NCBI GenBank assembly: GCA_029532415.1
Contig: JAQOTA010000069.1
Location: 1,674,001 to 1,738,000, forward strand
Length of the DNA stretch: 64,000 bases
Origin: Marasmius tenuissimus
Lineage: Eukaryota > Basidiomycota > Agaricomycetes > Agaricales > Marasmiaceae
Direction of reading: 5' to 3'
Part shown: positions 24,453 to 35,220 of the stretch, in pieces
How the letters are laid out: each line of letters starts with the position of its first letter
Position numbering within the stretch: position 1 is the stretch's first letter
Notes under the pieces: model-generated
The model's database searches: none
Told to the model about the DNA's origin: nothing
Seen by the model: only the letters and a program-made list of their open reading frames with translations
Translations under genes and position numbers: made by a program

Positions 24453-25587
24453 ATGAACATCGAATGATTCGATTCTTGTTATCTTGTTTTCCGCTGTCGT
24501 CGCAAAAGTGCTTTCGTATATCGTAGTATCAGTACATTGTGTATAAGCAGTGGATATTGTATTGAAATTGGGGTTGTCCCACCAGCCCAAGTCGAAAATG
24601 CTCAACAGAAGGCGTGCGCCACCACAGGGACCTGCTCGAGGGTAAGTTTTGGTACTCAGAGAGAAGATTAGCACGATGGCTCAAGTTCATCTACTCAACG
24701 AAGCTGAAGGTTGATCGATGTCGGACGAAGGTTTTGGCGAATGAATAGTGAACGATCGGTGGTATAGGTGGGAGTCAATGTTAATCAACGAAGGGAGAAC
24801 CAAATAATACCAATATCATTTAGTCTTGGCCGCGTAGACACTGTAGATAGTAAAGTCGACAATCACAAAGCCTGTGGCGGGAGCCCGGAATTTGCCGGGC
24901 GGTTCGACCTGCTCTAAACTCAATCTCTCGAATTGGATACCAATCCTGTTCAACGTTCTTCCGTTGTAATTCACGCTTTGTAACCTCCGACGTGACACTC
25001 ACAGGTGACAGACTTTTTCATAGGACGTATTCAACGTTCTCCCTCATAATGCAAGTTATAACTGGTCTCGTTCAACCAGACTGGCGACGATATGATCAAC
25101 TTGACAACCTTGACATAGGTCGACATGTGCGTTATATCATTAACCAATGGCCATGACCTGCCGACGAATGCTACCAACTTATTTGCAAAGCTAAAGGGAG
25201 GGGAAGGGGAATACTTATTCTGCCTAGTGCTCCTGATCAATGCTATGCCAGTTGCCTACTCGAGGCCACACTGCCCGGTACTTTTAGGGACAGCGTCTAA
25301 TCTCAACTTGTAACTTGCGGCCACCTCAGCACTCTGTCGCGGGCCAACATCGCCTTCGATGGCCCCATCCGATCTTAATCTGGGCCCCGTCCTCGCCGAA
25401 GTGGGTGTGCGATGCCTGTCACTTCATTTTATGTATAAGGACTCCTTCGCTCGAGCTTGCCACGTTTTCCTGCGTCCCTCCTCTTACCAGCTCGTCTGAC
25501 GACACACAAATTCGGAGTCGCCCCCGTCGAGTGATGCCAGGTGAGGCCTTCGGGTTCTGGTTTCACCCTTTCCAATAGTAGTGCTAA
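24453..25587. other. gene-poor intergenic region
   Basis: 1.1 kb. It holds the small candidate remnant at 24816-25126, listed separately. Otherwise I see no supported ORF, RNA gene or repeat. Confidence 0.35.
24816..25126 (-). pseudogene. possible remnant of a small protein gene
   Basis: Two protein-like segments lie head to tail on the minus strand. MSTYVKVVKLIISSPVWLNE and SYNLHYEGER begin at 25126. NRIGIQFERLSLEQVEPPGK and FVIVDFTIYSVYAAKTK end at 24816. The first looks like an intact N terminus and the second like a beta-rich C terminus. The space between them is too short for a normal middle. I do not recognise the family with certainty. A small intact gene with an unseen exon is the alternative. 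Confidence 0.3.
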
Positions 25588-25990
25588 ATGTATGACCCAG
25601 GATTTCCTTACGAACCCCTACAACAGAGAGACACAGTCGAAATCAAACCGAGCGGGATGAGGTAAGGTCCACCCACCAGTGCACCCTTGCGCCTACAACT
25701 CAGTCTCCCTTCGACCTTGTAGCGACAATAGCCCAATATACGAACAGGCCTGGTTCATCATCATGGTCAGCATCGCTGCCACGATTCTCTTCCTGTGCCT
25801 ACTCGTATTCGCAGTCGTTCGTATACGGAGAGGAAAGACGTCTTCCCGGGAAGGGCCAACGCCCGCTGGGACAGCGACGCTGACACTGCAAAGAACGAGC
25901 TCAGAGCGGACGTTAACGGTAACCGTGCCGACTTTGCCTCATTATTACAAGCTCGATGAACCGAAAAAAGACTCGCCGGATATCGTATGA
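25588..25990 (+). CDS. small single-pass membrane protein, 113 aa
   Basis: No family recognised. Two exons, 25588-25661 and 25723-25990, sum to 342 nt (114 codons) with a 61-nt GT-AG intron. The N-terminal 35 residues are polar (MYDPGFPYEPLQQRDTVEIK, then DNSPIYEQ). One strong transmembrane helix follows (FIIMVSIAATILFLCLLVFA) with a basic stop-transfer VVRIRRGK, suggesting the N terminus faces outside or the lumen. The tail is Thr/Ser-rich (TLTLQRTSSERTLTVTVPTL) and ends acidic and basic. There is no signal peptide and no cysteine-rich domain. Upstream exons are possible because the 5' flank is not well defined. A single-pass adaptor or small signalling protein is a guess. Confidence 0.55.
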
Positions 25991-26607
25991 TTGTGGTCGA
26001 CGTGTTTCGATGACCCCATACTGTTTCCGGTTGCCACATTCCCTAATCATCGCCCTCCCACGAGTACCGCACGTTCTGAAATGTAGCCAACTAGATTATA
26101 GTATTTACAGTAACATATGCATCAGGGCTCTTGTAGACCTTTGTATAATTCGTGTATTTATAAGTATGTCTTTACCCTGCATGCTATCTGTTTGAACTTT
26201 CCATCATGATTGAAGCACATCGCAACCCGCTCGTTGAATGGAGGATAGAGATCAACTATGGGCAGCCTGCGGTTGTCACGGGCAGTGTAAAACTATGTGA
26301 AACAGCTCCATGTGATGCATTCAAGGATGCGTTGCGAAGGGTTGTTGAAACGCAAGGCAAGGAGGGTCAAGACTATTCAGCATAACATTATTAATTTCGG
26401 TCACTGGACCAGTAATGGTGGTTGATGTATGATAACCGTAAGGGTATCGAGAGGAATCTATAAAGTCGTACAATCTTCAAACTTCTCGTCGTGAATCAAG
26501 ATAGTATATATGTCAAAGTGGCCAGCGAAGGGCGAAGGTAGAAGTCCGAATGATCGAATAAATAAGCCTCAATAGACAATGACGAGAAACGACGGTTGAT
26601 TGTTCAA
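25991..26607. other. convergent intergenic region
   Basis: 617 bp, AT-rich, between two convergent 3' ends. No supported ORF, repeat or RNA gene seen. Confidence 0.4.
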
Positions 26608-27285
26608 TCACAGAGTGACCAAAGCTCCGACCAAGGCACCGCAGACAACGGTGAAAAACGTCGCGAACATGGGCAGGGCATCGAAGGTGACTTTAGATCC
26701 AGAGTTTTGGTTGTTGGATCCGGATCCGGAGCTTTCGCTGACCCAGGCCGTGTATTGCTGGCCAGCGAATGTGGTGACGCGAGCGACCGCTCCCGATGCT
26801 CCAGTAGCTCCAACTGAGATTCCTGAGCTTGCGAGGGTGATAGCTTCGCCACCAACACTGGTAACGACGGAGAAAGCTTCTCCACCAACGGCTACATAGA
26901 GAAAAAGATCAGTAAGCAATAGGAGATGAATAAGAGAGTTTTACGCACAAGTAGCCTGAGTGATAATTGACGCTGCTCCAGCAGTTCCCTCCGAAATTGC
27001 AGAGCCGGCGCGCGAAGTCGCTTGGTCGAAGCCAGAACCAACAGCAGATGTCGCCTGGCTAATTACAGAACCAGCGGCAGATGTCCCCCGGTCGAATCCA
27101 GAGCCAATAGCAGATGTCGCCTGGTCGAATCCAGAACCAACCGCAGATGTTACGTCTCCAAAGCCACTGGTAACTTGGCTAATGAGGGTATCAATCTGGC
27201 GTTCTTCGAGGGGTTCTGGGGCCGCGTTGACAAGTACGGCGAGGGAGCAAGCGAGGAGAGCGATGGGGGAGACCTTGAACATCAT
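26608..27285 (-). CDS. secreted, probably GPI-anchored protein with seven 11-residue repeats, 206 aa
   Basis: Two exons, 27285-26949 and 26891-26608, sum to 621 nt (207 codons). The N terminus is a classic signal peptide (MFKVSPIALLACSLAVLVNA). A short acidic and basic linker (PEPLEERQ) resembles a Kex2-like or pro-segment boundary. Seven tandem 11-residue units follow, such as TSAVGSGFDQA, TSAIGSGFDRG, TSAAGSVISQA and TAGAASIITQA. After the intron come a Gly/Ser/Val-rich region, a polar SGSGSNNQNSGSK spacer and a C-terminal hydrophobic tail (FATFFTVVCGALVGALVTL) typical of GPI signals. The protein is therefore probably displayed on the plasma membrane or wall. The 11-residue period suggests a repeating amphipathic helix or beta stack; that is inference. 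No family recognised. Confidence 0.75.
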
Positions 27286-27391
27286 GATCGTGGAGTGTTC
27301 GAAGTTTGGACGAAGGTTGAGGGTGAAAGTCGTGTGCGTTGGCGTCCAAAGACGAAAAACTGTCTGGATACGAAAACTTTTTCCGTGCCTA

Positions 27392-27399
27392 CTTATATA
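27392..27399 (-). promoter_or_regulatory. TATA box of the GPI-repeat protein gene
   Basis: TATATAAG on the minus strand, about 107 bp upstream of the ATG at 27285. Confidence 0.6.
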
Positions 27400-29302
27400 G
27401 CCTTGAGCGCCCGGGTAATAAATCTGTGTGGAGACTATGGAATGTATAGATTTGATCGCTAAGATGACGCCAGCGAGGCAGTGCCTTGTGTGCCAATGCG
27501 GCAAGGCCGCTTCGGGCTGTTTTCCGCCATGCATCTTTTATTTTCGGCATTGAAGGCGAGCTGTGGGGATCATTTGCTGTACGGATACACAGGCAGTGTT
27601 ATGGATTGTACTGCGTAAAGCGCAGCTATGTAGAGCAACGAAAAGTCGAATTCGCCCTGCCCCACCGGGTATGTGGAGCTGGGAAAACTGACCCGCGACC
27701 GCGTGCAAAGGCATCACGATAATTCGGAAGGACTTCACAGGGTCCTTCAGGGTCCTTCTTATCATCATCATGACGCTGGATGGGTCGTGGACTGGGGGGT
27801 ACCTAGGTCGGTACGTTTGTATACCATTGAGGAGGATTGGTGGAAAGAGGGGGTGAGGGTTGTCCGGCTTGGCCTTGACCGAATCCGCCTGATCGACGCT
27901 GCCTCCGAGCTGGACGGCCTCTGTAATTCCCGCCGCGGCTCAACACGAACGGCGTCGACGGGACGTGACCGAGTGAGACCGAGTAGAGTGATAGTGTCCT
28001 TGTCAGGACACGGGAACGTGAGTGCAGGCTCCCGTTGGCTCCCGTTTGACGGAAAACCAAACATCCAATTGCAAATGACGCAGCTCGAGGTTGGACCTGC
28101 ACCCACCCCTCCATCCCAATAGGTGCATACTCATGACGGAGGGCAAATTCCTGGCTTGGCAGCGGATTTGTACAGTAGTTACTAGTACTAACTGACGTCG
28201 TTGACTTGTGGGGATGACGGCGTACGATCTTGTTATGAGATTACGGACTGGCCCGCGCACTCGACTACATTGCGATGATATCGCTGGCAGCAAACAATTC
28301 ATGAACGCATGAGGATCCAAAAAGGGCCAGACGAGGAATTGAGATTTTGACCAATACGAAGTTGGCAAGCCATTATCAGCTCATGAACCACGGACTTGCT
28401 AGAGAGTACTCAGGTTGTAGCAAGATCGCAGTCTAAATCTTCCCAGATGACAGGATTATTTCGTTTGGGCAGTTTCTTTTTTAACAGTGAATGTCTGATG
28501 AGTTGTTATGGTTATCCTTATCGTGATCATACCCTCAAGCGCGAGAGGATTGCTCGCCTGGCAAATGAGTCTGACGGCTCACCTACGAAAACCCATCTAG
28601 AACTTCGCGTAGCAGGATGGCTGAGCCTTGCATCGTGCTGTGCTCGAGAACCAGCTGTAACGGTCCCGGGCCAGTGTTATATTCTATGAGGTCGAGTTGT
28701 ATAACCAATTTGTTTTTCGCTGTGGCAGATTGATATGAAAAGGCCTGATAGAAGAGTTTTGATTTTCACAGAGACAACGGCGGCCAGAATAATGAATCGT
28801 ACCGGCAATGGTAATAATGGCGCAGAGAGGAAGTGCGAGTGTGGGAATTAAACACAACACGCAACCTGAACAAGTACCGGTACCGCCACCATGTAAACCC
28901 AAAATTCACGATTCGAATTCTCCCTCGAGATACTGTGCAGTCTAGCAGGAGCATATGTCCTCCACAAGTGCGTCTAGGTACTTCGTGATCCATTACAGAT
29001 CTTGATTGCTGTCATTGACTCCTTCTGAAGGTTCTCGTTCACTTTCCGCAATGGCTTTCTCCTGCACTTCACCAGTACCGAGGAGCCACCACTTGATCCG
29101 CTCTAGATCTGGTTGCACATTTTGAGACGTCTAAATTTGCGAGTAGAACATCTTTGCAAGCGCGATCAAGACCAAAGTGACCGTGAGCTTCTTCGGACAC
29201 TGTCCGAGCTTTTATCCGCTAATACCCGTTGACTTGCATTATATTTGTACTCAGGTTGTACCCTTCGGATGATTACCGCAAGATGGGCGGTGGACTGGAA
29301 GG

Positions 29303-29309
29303 TATATAA
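29303..29309 (+). promoter_or_regulatory. TATA box of MDR copy 1
   Basis: TATATAA, 58 bp upstream of the ATG at 29367. Confidence 0.65.
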
Positions 29310-29366
29310 GACGCAGTGAACTCTCTGGTTTTCTCTACGTCTGTACGCTACCACCTCATATTCACA

Positions 29367-30702
29367 ATGTCGAAACAAAAGGCCCTGGTTATACCCTCTT
29401 CTTCATCTCCTTACACTCTCATCTCGAAGCCGATTCCAGTTCCGAGACCTCGCCAGGTTCTCGTCAAGCTGGAAGGCGTCGCTCTGAATCCAATAGAATG
29501 GCTACTTACTGTTCACACCCAAATTCTAGATGCAGTAGGGTACCCTGCATACACAGGAGCTGACGGAGCGGGAGTAATTGAAGAGGTCGGGACTGATGTG
29601 AAGGCGTTTAAGAAAGGGGATCGAGTGCAAGTTTCATCATTATAGCATGCGTGTCGGTCTCATATGGCCATCTACTAGGCTTTTCCGAGGGTCGATGGCT
29701 CCTGATTATGGCACCTATCAGGAATATGCACTTGCACTTGTTGAGACTGTAGTGAAAGTGAGTGCTTCGGCAATTTACTCGTACTGTTAAAATTTTTCAT
29801 GTCACACGTAGCTTCCGTCAACAATTTCAACTTTGGAAGCAGCATCTATCCCTCTGGCCCTTATTACATCTGCATTTGCCTTTTGTTTACCTGATCCTGC
29901 GGTCCCATCGGTGTCCGAAGCTGTCAGTGGACAAGGGACTCCCTTCTTCCTCAACGGGAAAGCAGGAGCGGGGCTCAAACCGTTCTGGGAGGAAGGTGCG
30001 AAAGGTATGAAAGCTGGTGAACCCATCGTAATTCTTGGAGGATCCAGTTCCGTTGGTCAATTAGGTCAGTTTACCGGGCAGGGTGCAGATTGAGCAAACG
30101 TGCATGGCTGACAATCCTGTATGCTCATCATACTCCAGGAATTCAAATCGCCGCGCACTATGGTTTCTCTCCCATCATCACCACCTCATCGGCGAAGCAT
30201 GCCGAGTATCTCAAGTCACTTGGAGCTACGCATGTTCTCGATCGGAATGCTTCCATCGGCGCAGTCAAGGAGGTCCTTGGAGGAGCAACGATCAACTACA
30301 TCTATGTCACCGTGAACGGTGCAGTAACGCAAGCGCACGTAGATCTGCTCGCACCTGGAGGAATAGCGATCTCGGCAATTCAGTTCCCTCCTGAGATAAA
30401 ATTCACTGACGGCAAGAAGAGTACGATGACGAATGGCGCCGTTCACGTATATAAGGACTTCGGCTTTGGGCTGATGGGCGCGTTGGGTGGACTGTTGGAG
30501 AGTGGTGTTATCAAGGTATGTGGCTACGTGCGTGGGGACCAAACTCGAAGATGATCAAGTTCTGCTCGCATCTTTCTAGCCTAACAGAATTGAGAAGATA
30601 CCGAGAGGATTAGCTGGTATAACCGACGGATTGGCGAAGATGGAGAACAACCAAGTTAGTGGGGTGAAGCTGGTTGTTGACCCAACGGAGACACCTCTAT
30701 AG
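29367..30702 (+). CDS. medium-chain dehydrogenase/reductase (GroES-like, enoyl-reductase type), copy 1, 363 aa
   Basis: A cytosolic NAD(P)-dependent oxidoreductase of the zinc-free MDR group often linked to fungal secondary metabolism; the substrate is unknown. Five exons: 29367-29626, 29679-29757, 29812-30064, 30139-30515 and 30580-30702. They sum to 1092 nt (364 codons). The N terminus carries the GroES-like fold (PRPRQVLVKLEGVALNPIEW, GYPAYTGADGAGVIEEVG). The Rossmann motif ILGGSSSVGQLG is near residue 185, followed by IQIAAHYGFSPIITTSSAKH. Catalytic zinc Cys/His ligands are absent. Intron 1 starts with GC (gcaagt) instead of GT; the parallel intron in copy 2 has gtaagt. The copy at 49397 is a full paralogue and the one at 52729 is broken. 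Confidence 0.85.
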
Positions 30703-30864
30703 GATCAACCGCTACCAATCATCTAACGATAGCACCGTGGCAGCGTAGCACTGTACTTGTACGAATCTTTCTACTTAATCCGATTTATTCGAGAAGAGGT
30801 TCTGGAGGCTGATATTTCGGAGCTCAAAGGTGGTGTGATGCTGTTCTCTGTCGTCATTTGTAAG

Positions 30865-30956
30865 GTCACTTTGCCGGAGTGGTTAACGGGATCGCCTGCT
30901 ACCCAGCATTTAGCGGTTGCTCTTTGAGCGCGTGTGTTCGAATCGCACAGGTGACG
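30865..30956 (+). tRNA. tRNA-Ser(GCU): tRNA-Ser(GCU) with a 10-nt intron
   Basis: The acceptor stem GTCACTT pairs with AGGTGAC. The anticodon stem ATCGC/GCGGT closes only if a 10-nt intron is removed one base after anticodon GCT. A long variable arm (TGCTC-TTTG-AGCG) marks a serine tRNA, and the T arm is GTGTG TTCGAAT CGCAC. A second copy at 45632-45723 differs at one intron base only. Confidence 0.9.
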
Positions 30957-31292
30957 ACTTTTTACGTCCCCACAGACGTTCAAGTACTCGCACAACCTCA
31001 AGCCATTTTACGGTGTGAAGGCGCAACAGTCTGCTCGCCCGACGTCCACGCATGATGCGGCCTATCGCGGCATCTTCCGGTCACATAAATCACGCAGACA
31101 GACAATCAATGAATTAATCTCCGCATTATAACCGGTTCCACCTTGAACTACATACCAGTCAGACTGGACGTTTCGAACTGGAGCTATTCTCAACCAGGTC
31201 AACAGACTCAGTGGTGAGCACTGATTAATGATTTTTGAGTCCATACCGTCTCACCAAGCCCAGAAGAACATCATCATAGGCTAGTTTGGGCG
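30957..31292. other. intergenic, tRNA-Ser to F-box copy 1
   Basis: 336 bp. Parts near 31000-31130 resemble the flank of the second F-box gene near 39330-39490, so the duplication includes some 5' flank. Confidence 0.4.
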
Positions 31293-33200
31293 ATGAACTT
31301 AGATATCGAGACCCCCTTCGCTCGAGTACTGAACACAAATCATATCCCTTCCAATGAAGAACTGGACACCCTAAAGAATATCATCTTAGGGCCTGAAGAG
31401 CAGATACGCAAATTGGATGAAGAAATATCACGTTTGCAAGCCACACGACAGGCGCTGAGAGAATTCGTCAACTCTCATCGTGCACTTCTCTCACCTCGTC
31501 GCCGTCTTCCAGCAGAGATTTTGGCCTCGATCTTTGTCGAATGCCTTCCTGATAATGAGCTGGGCCTTTGCTCACGCTCTACTCAGGATGCCCCTCTCTT
31601 GCTCACCACGATCTGCCGCCAATGGCGGGAGATAGCTTTGAGCACACCAAAGCTTTGGAACTCCATTCATATCAATATCTCACTACCAATAAGCTTCTCA
31701 CTACTAGCGAAATCCAAGGTCACTGACGATAATTTCTCCTCTTTCTTGCGCGGGAGACAAGAAGGCTTCAAAGCTTGGTTAGATCGATCGGGGTCCCTTC
31801 CCATCACAATATCCCTCGCCACCGACCCACAGGCGGTCTATCAGATGGAGAATCCATACGGGGCTTTGCTTCGCCTGTCAGCGGATACGATTCGCACGTT
31901 TCGAGTAAATTTCACCGAACTACTCGCTCAGTATTCCCACCGATGGCGGACAGTAGCCGTGGGTCAGGGAGTGGGTCAGGTGTTAGATCTCATCCCGTTC
32001 GAGACGTTGGTAGCGAAGGATCTTTCATCCCTGGAGAAGTTCTACAGCTTTGGGTACATATTCTCACGGGACACCGACGAGCACGAGCAAACCTCCACTT
32101 TGCCGCCTGCGCGTCTTCTTCCCCACGCTCACTCACTCCGGCATTTAAAGTTGCATGATGCACTCATATCGGCCTACACACTGTCACAATCACTGCCCTG
32201 GCATAACCTAACGGAACTCTCCATATCATACGTCTCTGAAGGCTCACTAGATTCTGCTGCGATCATGCGGACTCTCGCAGACCAATGTCAATCATTGGTC
32301 ACATTCTGTTTCGATATCAGAGAAATGCGGTACTCCACCCTTGCTCACGATGCGGCGGAATGGCCTAGCCTTCAAAATCTCTGCATAAAATTTCAGTTCC
32401 CTCCTTTGCAGTTTGACCGTCCAATCACGTTTGGCGATACTATCCCCAATAGCGTCGAACGCAACGAGGTGCTCGTTCACAATCGTGCGGTCTTCGACGC
32501 GTTCGAAAGCGTCACTCTTCCTTCGCTAGTAAGATTGTCCTTAGACTTTGAGGATCTTCCTTATACTCCCCTACCCGATTCCAACGATCCCATCCTCGAT
32601 ACTGGAACACTCCCCTTTGAACGCCTGATTCAACGTTCCCATTGCCACCTCACTCACTTTGAGCTGCTGTACCTTAGAGTCGGCGCAAAACCGTTGATAC
32701 GAGTGCTTCAGTCGCTAGAAACCCTCGTGTCTCTCAATCTGGGCCATACGACCCTCAAGAGCATCGTACATCCCACTTGCCGGCGTCCTACGCATTACGG
32801 CGATTTTCTTACCGTGCAGAGAGGGTGGCTGGAACGAATTTTCCGGGAGCTGCTATCAACGTCCTCTGAGGACCGTAATGAGCTGCCGGAGTTTCTTCTA
32901 TGTCCTAAGTTGAGGGAACTTAGGGTCGGAGGTTGCTCCCCAGATGAATCCGACATAGTACTTGATTTTGCGATGAAGAGGCCAAATCTGGGGGTACTCC
33001 GAGTTGACTTTGGGTGGGTATCGGCCGAGGATGTGCGGAGGAATATGGATTCCCAGAGGATGCAGGAAGGAACAAAAATGTTGCGAGAGGCGCGAGAGGT
33101 CGTCATGGATTGGAAGTGGACGGAGATGTCGAAGCGGTCTCCATGGATCGACAGGAGCCCCACCGAGGGTATGCCAGGTGACCAACACAGTTGGTGGTGA
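31293..33200 (+). CDS. F-box protein, paralogue pair copy 1, single exon, 635 aa
   Basis: A putative SCF substrate receptor. It begins MNLDIETPFARVLNTNHIPS, followed by a predicted coiled coil (EEQIRKLDEEISRLQATRQA) that leads into the F-box (LSPRRRLPAEILASIFVECL) and LLTTICRQWREIALSTPKLW. This coil-plus-F-box layout is the commonest agaricomycete F-box type. The rest is a long, loosely leucine-rich substrate region. There is no intron. The gene at 39626 is a paralogue across the full length, with a 93-nt tract (31557-31649) identical to 39890-39982. The tRNA-Ser gene lies just upstream. Confidence 0.85.
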   Translation: MNLDIETPFARVLNTNHIPSNEELDTLKNIILGPEEQIRKLDEEISRLQATRQALREFVNSHRALLSPRRRLPAEILASIFVECLPDNELGLCSRSTQDAPLLLTTICRQWREIALSTPKLWNSIHINISLPISFSLLAKSKVTDDNFSSFLRGRQEGFKAWLDRSGSLPITISLATDPQAVYQMENPYGALLRLSADTIRTFRVNFTELLAQYSHRWRTVAVGQGVGQVLDLIPFETLVAKDLSSLEKFYSFGYIFSRDTDEHEQTSTLPPARLLPHAHSLRHLKLHDALISAYTLSQSLPWHNLTELSISYVSEGSLDSAAIMRTLADQCQSLVTFCFDIREMRYSTLAHDAAEWPSLQNLCIKFQFPPLQFDRPITFGDTIPNSVERNEVLVHNRAVFDAFESVTLPSLVRLSLDFEDLPYTPLPDSNDPILDTGTLPFERLIQRSHCHLTHFELLYLRVGAKPLIRVLQSLETLVSLNLGHTTLKSIVHPTCRRPTHYGDFLTVQRGWLERIFRELLSTSSEDRNELPEFLLCPKLRELRVGGCSPDESDIVLDFAMKRPNLGVLRVDFGWVSAEDVRRNMDSQRMQEGTKMLREAREVVMDWKWTEMSKRSPWIDRSPTEGMPGDQHSWW

Positions 33201-33900
33201 AAAGCAGTTCACACTATACTAGCAAACTGCCAGCCTTCATCAAACACGATATTGAGTTATGGAACTAAGCGTCGGCATTGAGATATTGAGGATGGGTATT
33301 GGGGCGAGACAGGGTGCAAAGACAGCCGTCAGGATCCTGAATCGAAGGGCTGAGATGACCCTAGATGACCGCGTCGCGTGGTGGGAACGGTCAACTTCTG
33401 GAAACGAGGCATCGATAGAGCCTTTTGGTTGTGGCCTATTCCTGGATGTACACAGAAGGTGGTTCGAGGGGTCGAAAATAGTCTTGTTTGTCATGGCAGC
33501 GGTGATTGTGATTGTGAAATCTGGTGGACCAGAAATTGCCATCGGATTCCGGAAAGGTATGCAGTGTCTGTTTCATCTGACTTCGAGACGATTCTTTTCT
33601 GGTCTGAACAATTTGAAGCGGAGCAAGCTGGGAGAGAGATTTCTAACCTTAAGAGAATGAAAAGGTTCAAGTGGAGTCAAAACTACGAGCATGTACATGA
33701 AGTGTTGGGAATGGGAAGACACTGAAAGCCAAGGCCGCCGGTGTCGCCGTCACCGTCAACAAGCGCCCACAGTCGGACCTAACCCAAACCACCACCTTCA
33801 CCATTGCCAACGCATTCAAACTTCTCGACTTCGACTCTCCTAACTAGGGCCACACCTCGGCAGATCTCATTCTGAACAGCCATTAGACGGCTTCGAAATC
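33201..33900. other. gene-poor stretch with protein-like fragments
   Basis: Open frames of 100-133 codons occur on both strands at 33240-33725 without family signal. At 33720-33847 a plus frame reads GKTLKAKAAGVAVTVNKRPQ and ends LLDFDSPN before a stop. It looks like the end of a lost gene, but no start or splice supports it. Confidence 0.3.
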
Positions 33901-33907
33901 AGAAGAG

Positions 33908-34055
33908 TATAAAATTATACTATCTCACTCACAAGCGGCATTCTTCCATCTCCCCCTTCAAGCTTCAAGCTACAATGCCAACCCGAATCGTCGAGCAACT
34001 ACTAGCCCCCCCACCGCCTCCCATGCTATTCTCCCCCCCTGACATAAAACATTAA
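33908..34055 (+). promoter_or_regulatory. orphan TATA promoter with a 26-codon ORF
   Basis: TATAAAA at 33908-33914 is followed by a CT-rich stretch and ATG at 33975 in good context. The frame stops at 34055 after 26 codons (MPTRIVEQLLAPPPPP and so on). It looks like an intact promoter whose coding sequence was lost, or a leader peptide gene. Confidence 0.35.
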
Positions 34056-34525
34056 CATGGACCCGGAACGCTACCGGTCGAGGGATTATTTTTTCTGCGA
34101 TGACAGGCACCCGTAAGTTCCGGTTTATTTCATATTTATTATTGACGATAACCTTGAGATGACGTTTTGTAGCTCATCCAGCTCTCCCAGGATGAAATAC
34201 GGCTATCGAGATGCGCGTCGGTGCTGTCTGTGGTTGTGAAGCGAGGGAACACGAGGAGGGCAAATTCACCGTCAACATCTCCACGACTCCTGCTCGTTAT
34301 TACGATGTCGTACCATAACCACCATTTGTATCACTACCCACGAGAACGTCCGAGCTCCTCCCTAGGCGAGCCAATATGTTGTTATAATCACGCGGCCTAC
34401 ATCCAACATTCGGACTTGATGGCGGCGGCGAAGCGATCACGATTCGAGATTCGGACAATGTCATACTAAATCCCTTTCACGGAGAATATTCGGTCGGTAA
34501 GACGATTGGGCGCGTTGAATCTTGG

Positions 34526-34676
34526 TAGACCTGAAGCATGTCCCTACCTGACGATGACAAGCATGTATGTAGGGACCTGTAAAACGGAAGTTTCCGGTCG
34601 CAGAAAGTTCTTACGATCGAGCGGGGGCTGCGGACCGTCTATCCGCTTCCCCTTATGGACAACCTGCCTAAAACAG
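34526..34676 (+). repeat. left arm of the inverted repeat
   Basis: About 150 bp, pairing with 35221-35361 in inverse orientation; outer end near tagacctg, inner end near acaacctg. Confidence 0.65.
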
Positions 34677-35220
34677 AATCGCCAAGACTCATGTCCTCAG
34701 AACTTGCAAGTCAGAAGCGTGTTTTTCTCTCTGAACTCGAATCACTGATACAGTTGAGTAGTACAGTTCGGGTGAATGTCGCGCACGCCAAACGTGCCCA
34801 CATTATTCACATTCCTCAACGCTTTGACCACAGGCTAATCTCCAACAATATCTCCTCGCTGTTATTCCATTGCCCTCTGAGTACCTTGACTGGAAGACGT
34901 GATGGGGTGAAGGGTTGCCACGAAGGTTGGGTAGATGAAAACCACGGTGTACCGCAACGGATTGTGGGCCAAACGAGAAGGTGGCAAGTCTCCCTGTGAA
35001 TGAGGGAGGTGTCGGCGGGGCTGGCGGGGGTCGCGTCGGTTGCGTTCTGAAGCTGATTGGGCGCAATTTCATGCTGGAACGTTGTTTCCAATCTATTTTG
35101 AATTGAATAGATGTATGTATTTTACAGGCAGGAGATAGGACGGAGGAAGAGGGCACGATAAACTGGGTAGCTGCGAGAGATGGACATGGAGGGCGAGAAA
35201 TACAACTTCGCTCGATTTGG

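Larger units (their letters stand above)
27286..29366. promoter_or_regulatory. 2.1 kb divergent gene-free region
   Basis: Lies between the divergent GPI-repeat and MDR genes. Several open frames overlap on both strands at 27.7-28.4 kb, but none has a family signal or introns that improve it. A short hairpin (gtgtcct-tgtc-aggacac) lies near 27992-28010. Positions 28587-28606 repeat a 20-nt string found at 4907-4926. Confidence 0.35.

Noticed and set aside
26604..27462. several plus-strand open frames over the GPI-repeat gene
   Set aside because: They are shadows of the 33-bp repeats; the minus strand has signal peptide, intron and GPI tail.
27673..28368. overlapping open frames of 100-149 codons on both strands
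   Set aside because: No family signal, no supporting introns and Arg/Pro-heavy composition as expected for non-coding GC-rich DNA.
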